Below, piece by piece: positions 34,435 through 46,300 of a DNA stretch of 64,000 nucleotides (position 1 is the stretch's first letter; the number at the start of each line of letters is the position of its first letter). The translations under genes and the position numbers were made by a program. This DNA is from Pholiota molesta (Eukaryota > Basidiomycota > Agaricomycetes > Agaricales > Strophariaceae): positions 214,055-278,054 of the forward strand of contig JACGCK010000057.1 of assembly GCA_014925825.1 (NCBI GenBank), in the 5' to 3' direction. The notes below the pieces were generated by a model. It was not told the DNA's origin. It made no database searches and saw nothing but the letters and a program-made list of their open reading frames with translations.

Positions 34435-34900
34435 CTTTATTATTTTATGTTTCGCATGTATTTTAGGAGGGTACTTTGTGGGCCATGGGTGCCAATAGTT
34501 ATGGTGATTGTTACAGTTTCAGGAAGGGAAGGGAAAATTTTGAAGTAACATCGCACCTTATTAGAGTATCCAAAAATTTGAATTAGCGACTATGCCCAAA
34601 TTAAATAACCACCTTTTCGTTTGATCAACGACAATTCCTTTCAGTAACTCACTGATTTGGGCGCTTAGAGTTCATTGAACTTAAAATAGATTTTCTGTGC
34701 TTGGTCGTGTTTTCTTCGGAAGCGACGCTTTGTTGAACGTTCCGGATCCGGACTTCCAATCACAGCCTACCGTTTCTGCCGAACACGTTATGTAAATGTG
34801 GGCGGCCATTTCATTGTACACAAGCTTTATGCCCGCCGCTACGCGTCGGAGGTTCCCGCTTCGCGCTCACCTCCTGCTTCACTCTGGGCAACAGCTTGCC

Positions 34901-34920
34901 GGGGCTGCGCCCTGGACCCC
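34901..34920. repeat. GC-rich hairpin element, copy 1
   Basis: GGGGCTGCGCC, then CTGGACCCC, is the same core as copies 2 and 3 with an imperfect stem. A second short hairpin (GGCGCC-TT-GCGCC) follows about 10 nt downstream. Confidence 0.5.
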
Positions 34921-35182
34921 CTTTGAGTCGGCGCCTTGCGCCTCCGTACATAGCCCTTAAAAATAGAATTTGCTTGAAATTGCCTCTATGATTTACAGTT
35001 AAATCAAGCGCAATAAAAAGTTGGAATTGAACAAAAAAAATCGAGTAGAGTAAACTAAATTAAGATCTCAAAAGAATTATATTTTTTGCTCTGTACTGGC
35101 CAAAGTACAAAAAAAAGAGGAGCAAAATTTTAGAAATATATTTGATGGTGCTTTGACTTGTTCTATATATTTTTAAATATGT

Positions 35183-35205
35183 GGGCCAGAGCTGCGCCCT
35201 GGCCC
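35183..35205. repeat. GC-rich hairpin element, copy 2
   Basis: Perfect 7-bp stem GGGCCAG/CTGGCCC around the 9-nt loop AGCTGCGCC, embedded in very AT-rich DNA. Confidence 0.6.
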
Positions 35206-35321
35206 ATTCTTCCAAGAATAATTCTGAAATGTTCAAAATATGACAACTCTCCTACTAATTTACTATTTACTATTGTACCCAATTCAAAACTTCCCATTAT
35301 ATTTTACTTCTGAGAAATTTT

Positions 35322-35344
35322 GGGCCAGAGCTTCACCCTGGCCC
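35322..35344. repeat. GC-rich hairpin element, copy 3
   Basis: Same GGGCCAG/CTGGCCC stem as copy 2, loop AGCTTCACC, starting 139 nt downstream of copy 2. The loop varies while the stem is exact, suggesting that the stem is what is conserved. Confidence 0.6.
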
Positions 35345-35738
35345 TCTTTATAGACTATCCATATCTACTAATTTATGTACCCTTTTAAGAAGACTCTGAA
35401 GTATCTCAGGTCAATCAATCTCATTCAATGCTAAATTTGACAACTTTCCTGCAATTTTCAGCTTAGATTCAGCTTAGACTTGGGTATTATAATGGATGAT
35501 TTAAGCTCCACATATTCAATGTTATATAAAACACAGAGGCCGGACTCAGAGGATGTGCAAAAAAGATGTTGGGAAGACGCGCAGATTTGGTTGAGATTTG
35601 GCGCAGATCGAACGCGAACATTGTACGAAGACGCGGCCATGGTGAGACGCGCGCGTCGGTCCTACCCCAGGCCCAGCCCCCAGGCTTATCTTATAAGACG
35701 TTCTCGCTGGTAGAGGCTTTGACCCGTTTACCGTGGAG

Positions 35739-38287
35739 ATGACATCCAAACCGCGACGAAACTCTTCCAATGACTCCAAACAGGCTCCTTTGCAAGATGG
35801 GCCGTCGACGACGCATTGGGGCCGACGACTGCTAATTGGAATAGCATTGAGCGGCGCGCTGCTATTCTTCAACTACAATGCGCAGCTCTCGTATGTTATA
35901 TGCTCGCCAGCTCGGAAGATCTATACAGTGGATGGAACTAATCCTCAAGCGGAGTGCATTTCAGTTCGAAATACACGCATCGTTCATGTGGGGAAATACG
36001 GTTCGTGTTGAAGCTGCTTCGAGGCTTTACTTACTCACGTTTGGTCTTCAACACGACTTAGATGATGCTGTGCGGTCTCATGGATATCTCACAAGCATTT
36101 CCAGTGTATTGCCACAATGGCTTGCCAACAAGTGGAAGTTCGTCCAATCGTGAACATTGTGAAGGTCATTCATTTGGATAGTGGCTGGGCGGTTGTTCCA
36201 GGGCTTGCAGGTACGCATTTATTCTCCTAAATCTCAAATTTTTGTTATAATTGCCACCCAGATTATGCTAAGAATTGTGACCAGATGCCCATGCCCATAT
36301 CATTGAGAACGGATACATGAATCAACTTCCGTTAATGGGTTCCAAATCTACCCAAGGTGCGCGCATTTCTGGCATTCATCAAGACCATGCCTTATATCTA
36401 ACACAAATTAGAGGTTGTCGACCGCATTAAGGCGTTTATTACATCCCATCCGGACGTGTATAAGGACCAGAGCCGTTGGATCGAAGGCATGGGATGGGAC
36501 CAGACCAAATGGCCTGGCGCGCAGTTTCCCGTTGCCGTACGTTGCGCACTTGCGGCTGTTTTCTCTACAATAAGTTTGACATTTTCCGCAGGCAGATTTA
36601 GAAACCGATCCTCTCCTCAAAGATCGTCTTATCTCATTAAGTCGGGTTGACGGACATGCGCGCTGGGTTTCACCAGCTGTGCTGAAGCTTATGCAAGACT
36701 TACCAGAACAGGTAGAAGGTGGACTTATTGTGAGAGATGAACAAGGAAACCCGACAGGTACAGAAGCCTGCATATGCACAATTCAGCCCGCATCATTCAC
36801 TGCATATATTCAGGTATTTTCGTTGACAACGCGATGAGCTTGATACCAATCCCTCCATGGAGCGAGAAACAGATAACCGAGTTCTTTGACCAGACTATGG
36901 AAGAAGCATTGTCATACGGATTAACTTCCATTCATGATGCGGACACTAAGCCCGATATTATAAAATTCTTCCAGAAGATGGCTGATGCCGGAAAGCTACC
37001 TGTGAGACTAAATTCACTCAAGCGCGAGATATAGCTGAGCTAGAAATCCCCAGAATCGGCTCTATCTCATGGGAAATAATGGCTCTGCAGACTACTGGGG
37101 CGACACGCTGCCACATCTCGTTAATTATGGCAAACATGGTCGATTAAACCTTCGCAGTATCAAGCTTATAGCCGATGGTTTGTCTCTCAACCCAGTCAAA
37201 TAAGCTATGTATACTAACTTCCAAAAGGTGCTCTTGGCTCATGGGGGGCTGCCCTCCTCGAGCCCTACTCGGACAATCAAAATGCAAATGGTCTAATGCT
37301 TAGCAGCCCCGAGAAGCTCGAGAAACAAATCCGGCAATTTTGGAAGGATGGTTGGCAGACGGTACGTATTGAGAGCCTCTTTTATCTCTTGCTCAACAAG
37401 TTCGTCTTATTGTCAAAATTGACACCCATAGAACGTACATTGCATTGGCGATAGAGCCAACCATGTAGTCTTGGATATCTACGAGCGTATCCTTGAGGGA
37501 AGCGGAGGAAAAGTGTCAGAGTGGCGCCCGCGCATTGAACATGCTCAAATCTTTGCGCCTGCCGACTTGAAGCGCATTGGAAGACTCGGAGGTACGCCCG
37601 TTTAAATATGTCCTTGCAATATTTCCCAATTTGCTGATACATGACTTCTCCTGCGTTTCAAGTTATCGCAAGTGTGCAGCCCACGCACGCGTAAGTGAAA
37701 ATTTCCACTTGACACAAAACTTTGCTTAATAATATATTCTAAGGACATCCGATATGGGCTATGCAGAAATTCGACTGGTCAGTATACTTCTTTTTCACTT
37801 AGTCACATTGCTAAAAGACGCGACTTCTAGGGCCCAGAAAGAATCAAAGGAGCATATGCCTATCGTACTCTCCTCGAAGCATCTCCCCAAGGCGTCCTTC
37901 CCCTCGGCTCAGACTTTCCCATCGAAGGAGTGAACCCTCTATTAGGATTCTACGCTGCAGTTTCTAGGTTAAGGGTCGACGGTACATCTCCCCATGGTCC
38001 CGGAGGATGGTGAGATCACTCTACATCTTGCACGACATGTCCCATTCATCGCGGAATATAGGTTCCCGAACCAAAAGCTAACACGAACTCAAGCGTTGAA
38101 AGGGATGACGCTGGATGCGGCATATGCCTCTTTCGCCGAAAATGACATTGGGTCATTGACGCCAGGAAAGAAGGCCGACTTCGTCATATTTGATAGGGAT
38201 ATAATGATGATTCCGCAAGACGAGATTTTGAAGGCAAAGGTGGTCGCGACAGTCGTTGATGGTGTAGTTGCATATGGTGCGCTGTGA
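35739..38287 (+). CDS. YtcJ-type amidohydrolase (amidohydrolase 3 family), membrane-anchored
   Basis: About 13 exons with introns of about 45-75 nt. An N-terminal basic region plus one hydrophobic segment (RLLIGIALSGALLFF) suggests a signal anchor. Then VVPGLADAHAHIIENGY (metal-binding HxH), WIEGMGWDQTKWPG, SRVDGHARWVS, GLTSIHDAD, SIKLIADGALGSWGAA, VHCIGDRANH, RIEHAQIFAP, LPLGSDFPIEGVNPL and the final SLTPGKKADFVIFDRD. These are the metal-dependent hydrolase motifs of YtcJ/N-substituted formamide deformylase-like enzymes; the substrate is unknown. ATG is at 35739. Exon 2 (36062-36210) is one base short of the phases of its neighbours and passes through a stop, so it probably contains a one-base loss; all other phases agree. 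Confidence 0.85.
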
Positions 38288-38547
38288 TGATGAGTGCAAA
38301 AGATGATCATCTCTTGCAATTATGGTTTATCTCTGCACTTGGCCGGCCACATGTAGGTGACCGAAACCACATATATACAGTATTCATGAAGGGTACATTA
38401 TGTAAATCAATTGTATACATGGGGATCCTTGAGGCTTGGAATTCGTCAAATGACTTCAAAAGAAAAGATAAAATCAAAAATATGGGCCATGTACGAGCAG
38501 ACACGAACTCACAATAGAAATGGTGCTAGTAGAGCAAGGAGAAATAA

Positions 38548-39199
38548 TCACTGTTCGGGCTGTTCTGCGCGAGCTTTGAGGGTATCAGCCGCCGCTCGAA
38601 AGGCCACCCTAAGCTTGTCTCCAAAGAAGTAGCTCGTAATATACGCCAGGATGCCGCCAAAGACCTCTATCGTCTCGTACTTCGTCTTTCCAGTGGCCTC
38701 GTCCACGCTCAGCGCCTGCCAACGTTCCGTGTGGAGAAGAAAGTAGGGCGTGCCCGCCGTCTTCCATGCTACACGGTAGTTCTCGTTGTCGATATGGGTA
38801 ATAACGCAGAAGGCGCTGTTACTTCCAAAGAAGCCAGGTTCGCCCATCGTCGGCGGCATGTTGACGTTTATGGCGATGTGCTCGCCCACGACGGGCGTCT
38901 GGTCGGGCAAGGGTACTTTCGATGGGGATACCACAGTCATCGAGCGTCTAGGCAAGCGTAACGAAGTTTCGCATAGCAGCAACTAAGAGAGGTCCACATA
39001 CACGAAAGAGTTCCTGATGAATGGCACGAGAGTGAATACTGAAATCATAATTTACAATGGTGGCGACTTACCACTTCGTATAGTTTGGGAAATCAAGCAT
39101 GATAGACCACACTTTGTCGCGCGGAGCATCTATGAGGGCAGATGAAGAGACGGCGAAAACATGATCAGAACCCAGAGGGGGGAGATGAGAGTTGGACAT
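38548..39199 (-). CDS. SRPBCC/START-like lipid-binding-fold protein
   Basis: Three exons on the minus strand: 39199-39072, 39013-39002 (a 12-nt microexon) and 38947-38548, giving 179 aa. The N-terminal ALIDAPRDKVWSIMLDFPNYTKW/NSFV is the classic first strand-helix of the polyketide-cyclase/SRPBCC superfamily, whose members bind hydrophobic ligands in a helix-grip fold. Later strands read FCVITHIDNENYRVAWKT and YFLLHTERWQAL, with a C-terminal helix LRVAFRAAADTLKARAE. The start codon follows the TATA-poor 3' side of a tRNA-Leu gene. The frame is intact. The ligand is unknown; similar stand-alone genes are common and uncharacterised in agaricomycetes. Confidence 0.75.
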
Positions 39200-39420
39200 T
39201 GCGAAACAGTCAAAGCGTGGTGGCAGCTTAAAGACTTGCCGGCCCGCGTGGTGACATGCTTCCAATTATAGAACATTGCTCAGAATACCGCCTCCACAGC
39301 TCCAGTTAGCTCCAGCATGAGCAATAATCAAATTCATTCGATGAAAAAAATAAGAGAGGTACCTCGACGATGTCAGGCTCTTATGCTCTTTAATCTAGTC
39401 CGCAAAATGGCAAAAAGGTT

Positions 39421-39526
39421 TGATGGAAGCGGGATTCGAACCCGCGCCCTTTCGGACCAGATTGTGCGAGCATCAAATGCTCTGGTCTCCTTAGTCTGGC
39501 GCCTTAGACCGCTCGGCCATCCCACC
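39421..39526 (-). tRNA. tRNA-Leu (AAG) with intron
   Basis: Minus strand: acceptor GGTGGGA/TTCCATC with two G-U pairs, D arm GGCCGAGCGGTCTAAGGC typical of tRNA-Leu, anticodon stem CCAGA/TCTGG with loop CTAAGG...A (anticodon AAG), an intron of about 26 nt, class II variable arm TCCGAAAGGG, and T arm CGCGGG-TTCGAAT-CCCGC. Total 106 nt. Confidence 0.85.
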
Positions 39527-39748
39527 ATACAAGTATCTTCTAGATTACAGATGTTAATGGCTTCGGATTTAGCGCTCTCTTTGAACTTTCTTCTGAAATA
39601 TGAATGCTGATCACATCAGGTACGCCGATCCATGCGATGATAATAACACAATCATAGATTGTACTTGATAGTACAAAGCAGCAAGAATTGATTCAACACC
39701 TGCTATTTGCCTGCTATCATCAAGCTATCATAGCACCAGTGCATTCCA

Positions 39749-40636
39749 ATGTCCAACCCTACTCGGGCGCTAGCGCTGAAGACCTAGCCAAATTATTGCT
39801 TGTCACTGAAAATGGCATGAAATCACAGGTTGCACAGATTGCTCATCGCCAAAATATCATCGCCGCATGTGGCGGGATTTCCCAGGAATGAAGGTTTTAG
39901 AACTGGGATGTGGTCAGGGAGATTGCACAATTGCTCTGGCCAGCACCGTTGGCGAGAACGGATCTGTCGATGCAGTGGATCCTGCACCCCCAGATTATGG
40001 TAGCATAAATCCAATCTTATCTCTGGTCGTCTTTGCTGAACTTCCGGATACAACAGGATCGCCATACACGGTTGAAGAAGCACAGAAGCACATCTCAACA
40101 ACATCCCTTGGACCTCGTATAAATTGGATCAACGCATATCCCCTCACCTTCCTTCCAGAGAATTCTACGGCGCCGAGATACGATATCGGCATATTGTGCC
40201 ACAGCCTGTGGTACTTCTCCTCGCCCGAAATTATCACGGAAACTTTCCAGCGGCTTCGATCGTTGTGTAAACGGATATTCATAGCTGAGTGGGCTCTATC
40301 TGCGTCTACTCCTCAAGCTATCCACACGTCCTCGCTGCCTTGACTCAAGCTTCACTGGAATGCCGTAAGCCGCAGAGCGAATCTAATGTGCGAACCGTCG
40401 TATCACCCGCTGCAATTACGAAGCTCGCTGAAGACGCTGGACTGAAGATTGTTAGCGAGGGCCAGGTGGTTCCAACCGAGCATATTTATGATGGGCGCTG
40501 GGAGGCGTCCGCCGTCTCCAGCAAAAAGTTCGTCGAAGAAGTCAAAGACAACGTGAAGGATGAAAGAGAACAGGCTGTAGTTTTGGCACTCCGAGATGCG
40601 ACATTAAAAGCTTGGAAGGGATCGACGGGGGCGTGA
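39749..40636 (+). CDS. SAM-dependent methyltransferase (three frame breaks)
   Basis: Start MSNPYSGASAEDLAKLL at 39749, then AQIAHRQNIIAA, WRDFPGMKVLELGCGQGD (motif I, SAM binding), VDAVDPAPPDYG, INWINAYPLTFLPE, YDIGILCHSLWYFSSPEII (post-motif II/III), IFIAEWALS and a C-terminal AVVLALRDATLKAWK. Class I Rossmann fold; small-molecule substrate unknown. Three one-base losses are required: the C run 39757-39759, near 39866 (IIAA/MWRDF) and near 40318-40320 (TPQA/YPHVL). With them the gene is a single exon of 297 codons. All three are in dinucleotide or homopolymer context and none removes a motif. Confidence 0.75.
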
Positions 40637-42617
40637 GGGGTGTTCAAGCATGAACGTTTGGTGTGCGGTATTTGAGAAGGCCTGATTTACAGTAAGCTCT
40701 CATCTGACACGTTCATCACGATCTCTGACCTTGAATATAGCCCGACTCAAATACTCAAAACCCCGAAGTCTTGAAGGATCCAATTCTTGCACGTTTCGGT
40801 GCTTTTGTACGAATGACACGACCTCACTTACTCATTCTGAAATTTGAAACCGCTCAGTCAATCGCCGGATACAACGCCAATTGTGGCGCACAATTCAACC
40901 GTTCTATGTCAAAAAATATGTGTCTGCGATGACATACCTCTATATGTCCATATGCTCTAATTTACTCGGAACTCAAATAATTTATCGCTCCAAGCCTCGA
41001 GGCAGCAAGCAGGGTTCGCTGTCACTTACGCCACAGCCTCATCCGTGCTGCGCACGCTCACGCGAACGGGAATCTGCAGGGATCGGCAAGCACTGCCCGT
41101 CTCATCGATGATGTAAGGCCACCACCTCGAGGTTGCGCTGCGCGCGTAACTAAGGCCACACCAGTGACCAAAGGGTCAAAGCTGGGTCAAAGACAATAAC
41201 AATATCAGGGTATAAGCTGGTGTAAGGAAATTATTCAGGGTGATTTTAGTCTGCATTTTGATGCGCAAGCTTAACAATAACAATAACAATCGATAAGCGC
41301 TGGGCGCTCGCACCGCCGGACTCGGCGACATTTCACGTTTCCCCCAAGGGCATCGACAGAGCGCACCATCGCACCAGGGAAGTTCCGTACAATAACAATT
41401 AGCCAATGGCCAGATTCATTGGCGCGACGTGAAACACCGTCAGTAGGGTTTAAGTACATACAAGCCATCAGGTAGGTACAAACTACAAAGACAAACGAGG
41501 AAAGAACGAAACAAGGCAGGGTATCCCAAAAACAAGCAAGCAAGCAGGGTTGACGATCGTAGCAGTACTACATCTAATCGCATATGTAACGAAGGAACAA
41601 CAGAGAGAGAATGTGCGGATGGGGCTGTTAACGCGTGTATGTGTCGTGGCTGGGTATGTGGCATATGTGAGTGAGTGAGAGTGATTGCCTGACAAAAAAC
41701 AGAAACAGAAAAGGTAATTCCAAGACGATATAAGCAGCGAAAGATTATTCAGCTATAGCAAGCACCCCAATCTAACGAACAGGGATCTGAGCAAGAATGA
41801 GGGGACGGAGAGGAGGGTGTTTCAGCCGAGTGTTATTTGACATGTAAAGTATGCGGGACGTAGAACAGAGATGGAATATGATGATGTTTAATAAATAGGC
41901 CAAAAAAATTGGAGCGGATGCGACTGGGATTCTTCAGAAAACTCGCAAAGGAGCACTAGTAAGTACCAATAAAAAAATTCCAAGATGGAGGAAGGTAAAG
42001 GTTTATGAAGAAAAGCAAAGAAGAAAAGAAGAACAAAAGAGCAAGGCCAATATATATGAGATCGTCCCACCAGAGAAGAGAGAAGCCGCCGAAAGGGAAG
42101 AAAGAAAGAAATCGAAAAGCCGCAAAGCGAAATAAAAAGGAAAAAGAGATAAATAAGATCAAGCGCTGAAAATCCAAATATTTCCAGCTGGGATGAATCG
42201 GGTGATGATAATAATAACGAGGATGTCGAGGAATTGCCAATGTTATAACTTCGAGAACGCGAACGGTGGGGTCCTCCAAAAACGGGTTCTTGAATCTTGA
42301 CTTCGATTGTGAACTTTGATTTGCCGATGGAACAATGCGAAAGAGAATTGAAACAAACTTTTGGGTGCTGGCGCCTATGGACGATGAAGCCAAGGCGTGA
42401 GCGAGCGTATGAGGCGGTGAGTATTGCGTCGTGCCCAAAGAAGAATTCGACGAGAGTGACGAGAGCTGGCCAAATGAGGCGAGATAGTGGAAGAGTAGAG
42501 AGAGAGGGAAGTCCAAAACCGGGGGCGGAAGTACAAGGGAGCGCGCGCGATGAAAGATGGCAGGTCCTATATCCAAAACCACACAAAGAAAAGAAGAAAA
42601 CGACTCCCCCGCCGACT
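40637..42617 (+). other. 2 kb 3' intergenic region
   Basis: The long open frames here (for example 41888-43087 minus) are low-complexity Phe/Ser/Arg-rich translations of A/G-rich DNA and overlap the true C terminus of the zinc-finger gene. Nothing else was recognised. Probably a long 3' UTR of the minus-strand gene plus spacer. Confidence 0.4.
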
Positions 42618-43312
42618 TCAAGCACGTATCTTAGGCCCATCCCCGCGGCCCACCACCCGCCCCTGCGCACCCACCAGCTCCTGGTGGTTCGGCAGCGGGA
42701 ACGCCGACAGGCTCTTGCTCTCCTCCCCGTCCAGCCGCCAGATGTTCGCCAGCGGCGACGCCCCGCCCACCGCGTCCGACGTCGTCGAGCCGCTGTCGCC
42801 CCGCGCGCGCGGACCGCCGCCGAACATGCCCTGCGGCGCGCCCGCAGGCGGCGACGCGAGCAGCTGCTCGTCGTACTCCTCGATCGACGACAGCTCCGCG
42901 GAGGACGTCGTCGTCGACGTCGGCGAGAGCGCGGGGGACTGCACCATGTCCTGCAGGAACGACGGGAGGAGGGGCGCAGGCGCTTGGATCGGCGGGTGCG
43001 CTTGCGCTTGCGCGAAGGGCATGCTGCCGCTGCCGTTGTAGTGGTTGTTGCTGATGGTATTACTGGCGGCACTGAAGCCCAGCCCACTTGCGCGCCCGGG
43101 GTGTTGTACGCTCAGGTGCTGCTGCTGCTGCTGCTGACTCTGTTGCTGCTGCTGGTGACTCTGCTGCTGCTGCTGACTCTGTTGCTGCTGCTGGTGACTC
43201 TGCTGCTGCTGCTGCTGCATCCGCCCCGCATCGGGCCCCGTCGAAAAGATCGGCGACGGCTGGCGGTGGCCCGACGTCTGGTATATAGGGCTCGACGTCG
43301 TATACGATGCGA

Positions 43313-43347
<35 letters not shown>

Positions 43348-46300
43348 CATTGGTGCTGAAGCTGCTGCTGATGCAGTTGTTGCTGGAACTGACTCTGCTG
43401 CGCCGGGCGGCGCCATGATACTGCTGCCCGAGCGCAAGATGCGACTGCGAGCGGTGCACAGAGCGGTGCAGCGACGGCCCCAGGTGCGATCCCGAGTGCG
43501 GCACCTGCAGCGACGACCCCTGCGCGTGCTGCACTTGGCTCTGCGCATGCGACGCGTGCGGCCCAGGGACGGCAGAGGGCAGATCGATGAACGGCCGGCG
43601 GGACTGCGGCGGGGTCAGCGAGTGCGAGCGCTGGCCGTGCGCTGGGCTGGAACCGTGGCGATGCACGCTGGCGGGCACGTCGAGTGTGCTGCCGCCGGTC
43701 AGCGATGTCTGCGACAGTACGGATGTGAGCAGCGCGATGCGCTCTGCCTGTACCGCGGCCGAGATAGAGTCGCCATTACCCTCCGCGTCTAATTAGTTAC
43801 GAAAGCCAAATCCAAAGCGGAGCGTATCCAAGGGGGCACGAGCATCGATGGAGCACAGAGAGGCGGACATCCAAGTAAGAAGGAAGCGATTCACAAGAAG
43901 AGAGCAACGAAGAAGAAATCAAAATCAGCATAACGATCTCCAACGCCCAGATCGAAGGCAAGAAGGGAGAAACACGTACACGGTAGGCACGTCTGGCACA
44001 CTTTCCGCCGACGCCAGTTGAGGTAGTTGCACTTCTGGCAGATCCAGTCGCCCGGTTGCTGTGCGCCATTTTCGGAGTCGTCAGCATGCATGCTTACAGC
44101 GTCGGAAGTTACTATCTCCTTCCTTCCTTTGCCTGGTGGGTGCGATTCATGATTGATAACGAGAACAGTAATACCCACGTCCCGCGCACGTCAAATGTCA
44201 ACGCTAAGTGACGCGCCTTGACGCGCACAGGCAACACATGCATCCACGGGGTGTCCGAGGACACTAGGGAAGCGACGTGACGTGAACAGAGGGCGATAAC
44301 GAGACGAATCTCTAGTCATCAGCCACTCCGCTGGGTACACATCCGCATGAAACACAACCGTACCGCCACCAAGCAAAAAAAGGAAGGGAACACCGAAAAA
44401 AATACTCACATGTGAAATAGGCCCGCGATTCCCTGTGTTAAGGATAGGTGGCTGCTATACAAAAAAAGAGATGATGAGCCCCGCGCCCTCAAAATACCTA
44501 ACGACAAAAAATGGAAACAAAAATAGAAGTGGAGACAGCAGGAATGCAAAAAAAATGAGATATCCAAAAAAGACAAACATACCGCAATCCCCGCCATACA
44601 ACTCGGCCGAATCTGGCCCTGTTCCGGGAACGGCTCATTGTCGGGCCAGTACATCACGCACGGCGAGAGCGGGTCGCTCGAAATATTCTGCACCTTGCCG
44701 CCGACGGCGAACGCGCGCCCGGAAGGCGTAAGCAACGGGTGCGCGGAGGACGACGACGCGGATGCAGCTGCGGCCTTCACTGGGGCGGCCGGCTGGGTGT
44801 GCGGCGCATGGATGGATATCGGGGGTGAGGAAGAGGTGGAGGAAGAGGACGGCCTGAAGGTTTGCAGGTTGTGCTGCGCGGTAGGGGTAGAGCTTTGCGT
44901 TTGTGTAAAGACCGCGTTGAATTGCTGGTGTTGCTGGTTGTGTTGTTGCTGATGAGGGCTGAGCCGTTCGTGCTGCTCAAGTTGCGGGTGATTTTGCTGA
45001 GTCTGTTGGGGCCTCGCCTGAAAAGTCTGCGCCGCTGCGGGCGTAGGTCCCGAAGAATAATACGTTGTCACCCCGCCCGAGACGCTGTTATTCCCGCTAA
45101 TACCATTAACACCATTAACGCCGTTGCCAGTCGCGTTATTCGTGAATCGTGGTGACGGTATCCCGCGCGCGCCCTGGCCTACCGAAGCGCCACCGCCGAC
45201 CGGGTTGAGCGCATGTTGATGCTGGTGCTGATGATTGTGTGTGTGAGCGCCGGCGTTGGCACCATTGACAGCCGAGCGCGGGCAGCCGCAGCCGATGCAT
45301 GCGAGGTTGCGCCTATGGAGAATCATGCACGGAAAGGAATCAGTCAGCATCATGCTCGAGGGGAAAGTTCAATATGCCGCAGGCAATAGCAATAGAGAGT
45401 AAGGCAAAAGGCGCCTGGGCGCGGGAAGTGAAAGTGGCAAGCAGTGGCAGGGAAGGAAGCAAGGGAGAAGAAGTGCAAGGGCTCGGAAGACGGCAGAAGG
45501 AGGGAAGAGGAAAGCGCCACTGGGCTGGGCGCGGGAGGGATTATAAACGAAACACGCGGTGGAGAAACTCACCCAAAGTTGTGTGCGGCACAATTCGGCG
45601 AGGGGCAGCTAAAGCAAGGGAAATATCAGTATCACAATACAACCATCGATAGCAAGGATCAGTGTGGGCAGGCCAGCAATTGAACGTGAGACGTCTGCAG
45701 TCAGACCGGGTCTCTGCGCGCACGCGATGCAGCTATAGTGTGGCCAACCCGAGACGGGGCCAAGACATTGCACGATCGCGGTGGGTGACGATGGGCTAGG
45801 CCATTGGGGTGTTGGGCGGAAGCAATGTGAACACTCACATCCAGTCGCCGAGTCTGAAGCTGGTCTTGGGGTTGGGCGGGTTGCTCGAAAGGGTATAGTC
45901 GCCCATCGGCGGGGCCACGGTGAGCTCTGGCATGCGGGATCTTGAGGGAGATGGTGGTGGGAGATCAAGAGCGAGGTGGCGCGGAGGGGGAAGAGTGGGG
46001 GTAGGCGCCTGTGGGTGGGAGTGAGCGCTGTGAGGATACGTAACGGACGCGAAATATACCGTGGTGAGGAGGACGCGATGGAGCTTGTGAAACGGCTCGA
46101 GATCACTCTCCAGGGCTGTCGCGACGGACATTGCGCGGCCGGAGAGGGCGAGGGCAGCACACGCCTGCAGATGCCATCGTCAGATCCACAATTAAAGGGC
46201 AGCCAGCCCGTGGTCGCGCTCCGTGAACGGCGTGGGCGCGTTCGCCCAATATGACGCACGCGCACGTGACGACCACATAAGGCAACTCATTAATCACTCA

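Noticed and set aside
41888..43087. Minus-strand 399-codon open frame as a gene
   Set aside because: Translation is Arg- and Phe/Ser-rich low complexity and overlaps the polyglutamine C terminus of the zinc-finger gene in another frame.
43110..43400. CAG repeats as a CRISPR or satellite array
   Set aside because: They are in-frame glutamine codons in a protein-coding exon without spacers.
42297..43418. Plus-strand 373-codon open frame as a gene
   Set aside because: It is the antisense of GC-rich and CAG-repeat coding DNA; Leu/Arg runs come from the complement of Gln codons.
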